From VFZN01 sp050249615 (GTDB taxonomy: Bacteria > Acidobacteriota > Vicinamibacteria > Vicinamibacterales > UBA2999), in the NCBI GenBank assembly GCA_050249615.1, contig JBFWQE010000002.1:62001-126000 (forward strand): a DNA stretch of 64,000 nucleotides, in the 5' to 3' direction. The position numbers were made by a program, and so were the translations under genes. The notes under the pieces are model-generated. The model saw nothing but the letters and a program-made list of their open reading frames with translations, was not told the DNA's origin and searched no databases. This document shows, in pieces, positions 61,642 to 64,000 of this stretch; position 1 is the stretch's first letter; every line of letters begins with the position of its first letter.

Positions 61642-62763
61642 TCACTCGAGGCCCAGCAGAAACTCCTCGAGCGGCCGGTACGTCTCCGTGCGCCCCAGCC
61701 CCTCGGCCACGGCCCGGCAGGTAATCGCGCCCGCGTGGACGTTGACGCCCCTGGCCAGTCCCGGATCGTCGCGGAGCGCCGCCAGCCCGCGGTCCGCGAG
61801 GCGCAAGACAAAGGGGAGCGTGGCCGTCGTGAGCGCGACGGTCGACGTGCGCGGATAGGCGCCCGGCATGTTCGTGACGCAGTAGTGGATCACGCCCTCC
61901 TCGACGTAGACGGGGTTGGAGTGGGAGGTCGGGCGCGAGGTTTCCACCGAGCCTCCCTGGTCGATGCTGACGTCGACAATCACCGAGCCGGGCTGCATGG
62001 CCGCGACCATCGCCCTTGTCATGACTGTGGGCGTGCGGGACCCGCGCACGAGCACCGCGCCGATGACGAGGTCGCTCGACCGGGCCGCGGCGGCAATCGC
62101 CTCGGGCCCGGACACGATGAACTCGAACGCGCCGGAGAGCTCTCGTTGAAGCTCCGGCAGGCGCTCGGGGTGAAGCCCGGCAACCGTGACGTGCGTGCCC
62201 ATCGCGACGGCCGTGCGCGCGGCATGGCGGCCGACCACGCCGTCTCCGATGACGAGCACGCGGCCGAACGCCTGGCCGAGCACCCGGCCGAGCAGCATGC
62301 CCCGCCCGCCGTTGAACCTGGCCAGGTAGTAGTTGCCGATCGTCGGGGCCATGCTGCCCGCGACGCCGCTCATCGGCGCCAGGAGAGGCAGGCGCCCCTC
62401 GCCGTCTTCGACGGTTTCGTAGGCAATCGCCGTCGCATTGGCGTCGATCAGGGCCTGCGTCAGGGAAGGGGTGACCCCGGCCAGATGAAAGTAGGTGAAC
62501 ACGATCTGGCCGGCCAGGAACCGGTATTCGGACTCCAGCGGCTCCTTCACCTTGACGATGAGGTCTGCGCCCCACGCCGCGGCGGCATCGACCAGTTGTG
62601 CGCCGGCGTCCGCGTATTCCTCGTCCGGGAAACCCGAGCCCAGGCCCGCGCCGCGCTCGACGAGGACGGTGTGACCGGCGGCCGCGAGCTGGGCGGCGCC
62701 TGCCGGCGTGAGTCCGACGCGGTTCTCGCGGTCCTTGATCTCTTTCAGTACGCCGATGTGCAT
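61642..62763 (-). CDS. ald: Alanine dehydrogenase
   Basis: A 373-residue NAD-dependent enzyme. The family start MHIGVLKEIKDRENRVGLTP is preserved, with the catalytic lysine in LIVKVKEPLESEY and the catalytic histidine in TYFHLAGV. The NAD-binding loop reads VIGDGVVGRHAAR, and VDVSIDQGGSVETSRPTSHS closes the active site. It interconverts alanine with pyruvate and ammonia. The nucleotide loop has GDGVVG in place of the common GGGVVG. Confidence 0.94.
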   Translation of the reverse strand: MHIGVLKEIKDRENRVGLTPAGAAQLAAAGHTVLVERGAGLGSGFPDEEYADAGAQLVDAAAAWGADLIVKVKEPLESEYRFLAGQIVFTYFHLAGVTPSLTQALIDANATAIAYETVEDGEGRLPLLAPMSGVAGSMAPTIGNYYLARFNGGRGMLLGRVLGQAFGRVLVIGDGVVGRHAARTAVAMGTHVTVAGLHPERLPELQRELSGAFEFIVSGPEAIAAAARSSDLVIGAVLVRGSRTPTVMTRAMVAAMQPGSVIVDVSIDQGGSVETSRPTSHSNPVYVEEGVIHYCVTNMPGAYPRTSTVALTTATLPFVLRLADRGLAALRDDPGLARGVNVHAGAITCRAVAEGLGRTETYRPLEEFLLGLE

Positions 62764-62897
62764 GTGCTCACCGTGCCTTGCGGCGATTGTATTCCTTTGT
62801 CCGGTCGTCACGGCTGGACGGACTCGCGCGCGGGCGTCGGCCACGACTCGCTACAATCCACGAGCTGGCGGCCGCGCCGGCCTGGAGGATCTCCGAA

Positions 62898-63860
62898 GTG
62901 AAGAGCCATACGTGCCGGGTCGTCCGTGCGTTCGCGCGCGCCATCGTCCTCGCCGCCGCCGGACTCGCGGGTTCGGGCACCGCAGCCGGCGACCAGGCCG
63001 CCGCCCGCCTCCGGATGGATCCGGTGAAGGCGCTGCGAATCCAGGGCGTCACCGACGTGGAATCGCGCGAGTTCAACGCCCGCATCGCGGCCATGCACGC
63101 GTTCCTGGGCACGCTGGCCGAGCTCCGCGAGCCGCGGCCGCCGGAATGCGCCTCGGTCTACAGCAACATGGAGGCGCGGAAGAACGCCGTCGCCGGCACG
63201 GTGCAGGGCGGTGCGGTCATCGGCTTCATGACCGGCCCGCCGGGCGGGCCCTGCCCGAAGGTCGCCAGCACCGCCATCCAGATTCGCCTCAACGACCTCC
63301 GCTGGATCTACAGCTGCCCGCGCCAGCTGCGCGAGCAGCAGTTCTGCACCGTTCCTGCGTTCGAGCCCGGGCCAGGCGGGTTCCTGCGCTGGGAGGGGCG
63401 GCAGGCGTTCTACGTGTGGACGCGCGGCGGCGAGCCGCTCCTGCTGCCCGTCACCAAGGACGACTACCTGCGCGCGTGGGAGGCCGAGATGCAGGCGCGC
63501 ATCGCCGCTGGCGAGGGTGACCCGGCGTGGCTCGGCAAGGAGATCGAGCGCATCCGCGCGCGGCGGTCCGCGCTCGGCGCCGAGCAGCGTGCGCTGCCGG
63601 CCTGCGAGCAAGTGCCGGAGGCGGGGAAGGAGTACCTCCAGTGGGAGCCCGGTGCTGGCGCCTGCGCGCCCGGCCGCGCGTTAGGGACGCCCAACCCCGG
63701 GGCCGTCCGGAGCACGCCGTCGCCGGTGGACGTCGAGGCCATCGTCCTTCGGACCGAAACAGGTCGCGTGGTGGGCGTGCCGGTGGAGGCGCACGAGCAC
63801 AAGCTGCGCGTGCTCGGCGCGTTTGATTTCGAGGGGCTGGTGCGCGTGTTGACGCGGTAG
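62898..63860 (+). CDS. Exported protein of unknown function
   Basis: A 320-residue protein starting with GTG 62898 behind TGGAGGAT. The N-terminus is a signal peptide (VVRAFARAIVLAAAGLAGSG). The rest has no family I recognise: an early ECASVYSNMEARKNAVAGTV segment, QIRLNDLRWIYSCPRQLREQ, and a small C-terminal beta domain (DVEAIVLRTETGRVVGVPVE). Seven or so cysteines suggest disulfides. It is divergent from alanine dehydrogenase. Confidence 0.6.
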   Translation: MKSHTCRVVRAFARAIVLAAAGLAGSGTAAGDQAAARLRMDPVKALRIQGVTDVESREFNARIAAMHAFLGTLAELREPRPPECASVYSNMEARKNAVAGTVQGGAVIGFMTGPPGGPCPKVASTAIQIRLNDLRWIYSCPRQLREQQFCTVPAFEPGPGGFLRWEGRQAFYVWTRGGEPLLLPVTKDDYLRAWEAEMQARIAAGEGDPAWLGKEIERIRARRSALGAEQRALPACEQVPEAGKEYLQWEPGAGACAPGRALGTPNPGAVRSTPSPVDVEAIVLRTETGRVVGVPVEAHEHKLRVLGAFDFEGLVRVLTR

Positions 63861-63923
63861 CCCTCATCGCGTGGCACAATGGTGTGGTGTGGGGTTGAAC
63901 ACTCGATGATCTGGATGTGACGC

Positions 63924-64000
63924 ATGACGCACGAGCAGCTCCTCGAACGGATCGTCGCGGACCCGTCCATCTGCCACGGTAAGCCGTGTATTCGGGGTCA
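63924..64000 (+). CDS. DUF433-family antitoxin-like protein, start only
   Basis: The first 25 residues, MTHEQLLERIVADPSICHGK then PCIRG, match the start of DUF433 proteins (typically about 75 residues, often next to a DUF5615 PIN-like toxin). The gene runs off the window, so the partner cannot be seen. Confidence 0.75.
   Translation, partial: MTHEQLLERIVADPSICHGKPCIRG

Overview
The window is GC-rich throughout and reads as a Vicinamibacteria-type Acidobacteriota chromosome. That placement is inferred from gene style, not from a marker gene. The style features are several ECF sigma factors of the TIGR02999 kind, two Ser/Thr kinases with C-terminal TPRs, a winged-helix/TolB-like/TPR regulator, large secreted proteins built from carboxypeptidase-regulatory and FN3 repeats, and a nonaheme cytochrome beside a cytochrome bc complex. 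No rRNA, tRNA, phage, insertion sequence or CRISPR array was seen. The sequence is a draft assembly: a run of 100 N at 29196-29295 is flanked by an exact 127-base duplication that breaks one gene artificially.

Layout. 1-4940: lipocalin tail, DinB protein, ECF sigma factor, small cytochrome c, then a minus-strand respiratory operon (Rieske, cytochrome b, nonaheme c). 5109-11246: membrane protein, lipoprotein, DUF4097 protein, a VapBC-like pair translationally coupled to greB, and a twice-frameshifted secreted protein. 11340-21287: gamma-glutamyltransferase, lytic transglycosylase with LysM, sigma factor plus kinase, and a 971-residue repeat protein. 21519-25642: truncated sigma-54 activator, frameshifted Mrr endonuclease, hypF. 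25778-30508: degenerate SGNH protein, glycine-zipper lipoprotein, PQQ dehydrogenase, exported methyltransferase-like protein. 30545-38112: a decaying region rich in sigma factors (a sigma pseudogene, a chimeric remnant, two intact sigma factors, a frameshifted lipoprotein, a kinase), bounded on one side by a membrane glycosyltransferase and on the other by a 42-base direct repeat. 38041-41094: a glycosyltransferase/sugar epimerase-like pair and two Phd/PIN toxin-antitoxin modules.

41189-48182: a GGDEF-EAL protein, then hypA-hypB-hypD-hypE and a nickel-permease-like gene in one tightly packed operon. Together with the distant hypF this is a nearly complete [NiFe]-hydrogenase maturation set, but hypC and the hydrogenase itself are not in the window. 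48282-64000: winged-helix TPR regulator, SBP56-type protein, VOC protein, exported LolA-like protein, P-type ATPase, threonine dehydratase-like enzyme, M43 metalloprotease, B12-dependent ribonucleotide reductase, ZIP transporter, metallo-beta-lactamase-fold protein, alanine dehydrogenase, an exported unknown, and the start of a DUF433 antitoxin.

Several short repeat families are scattered between genes: a heptamer, an octamer, a CATCTGCGG nonamer and a 56-base palindromic element. The nonamer also appears in frame inside the P-type ATPase. I consider the repeats, the remnant copies of neighbouring genes, the hypC-less maturation operon and the exported methyltransferase-like protein the most interesting parts.
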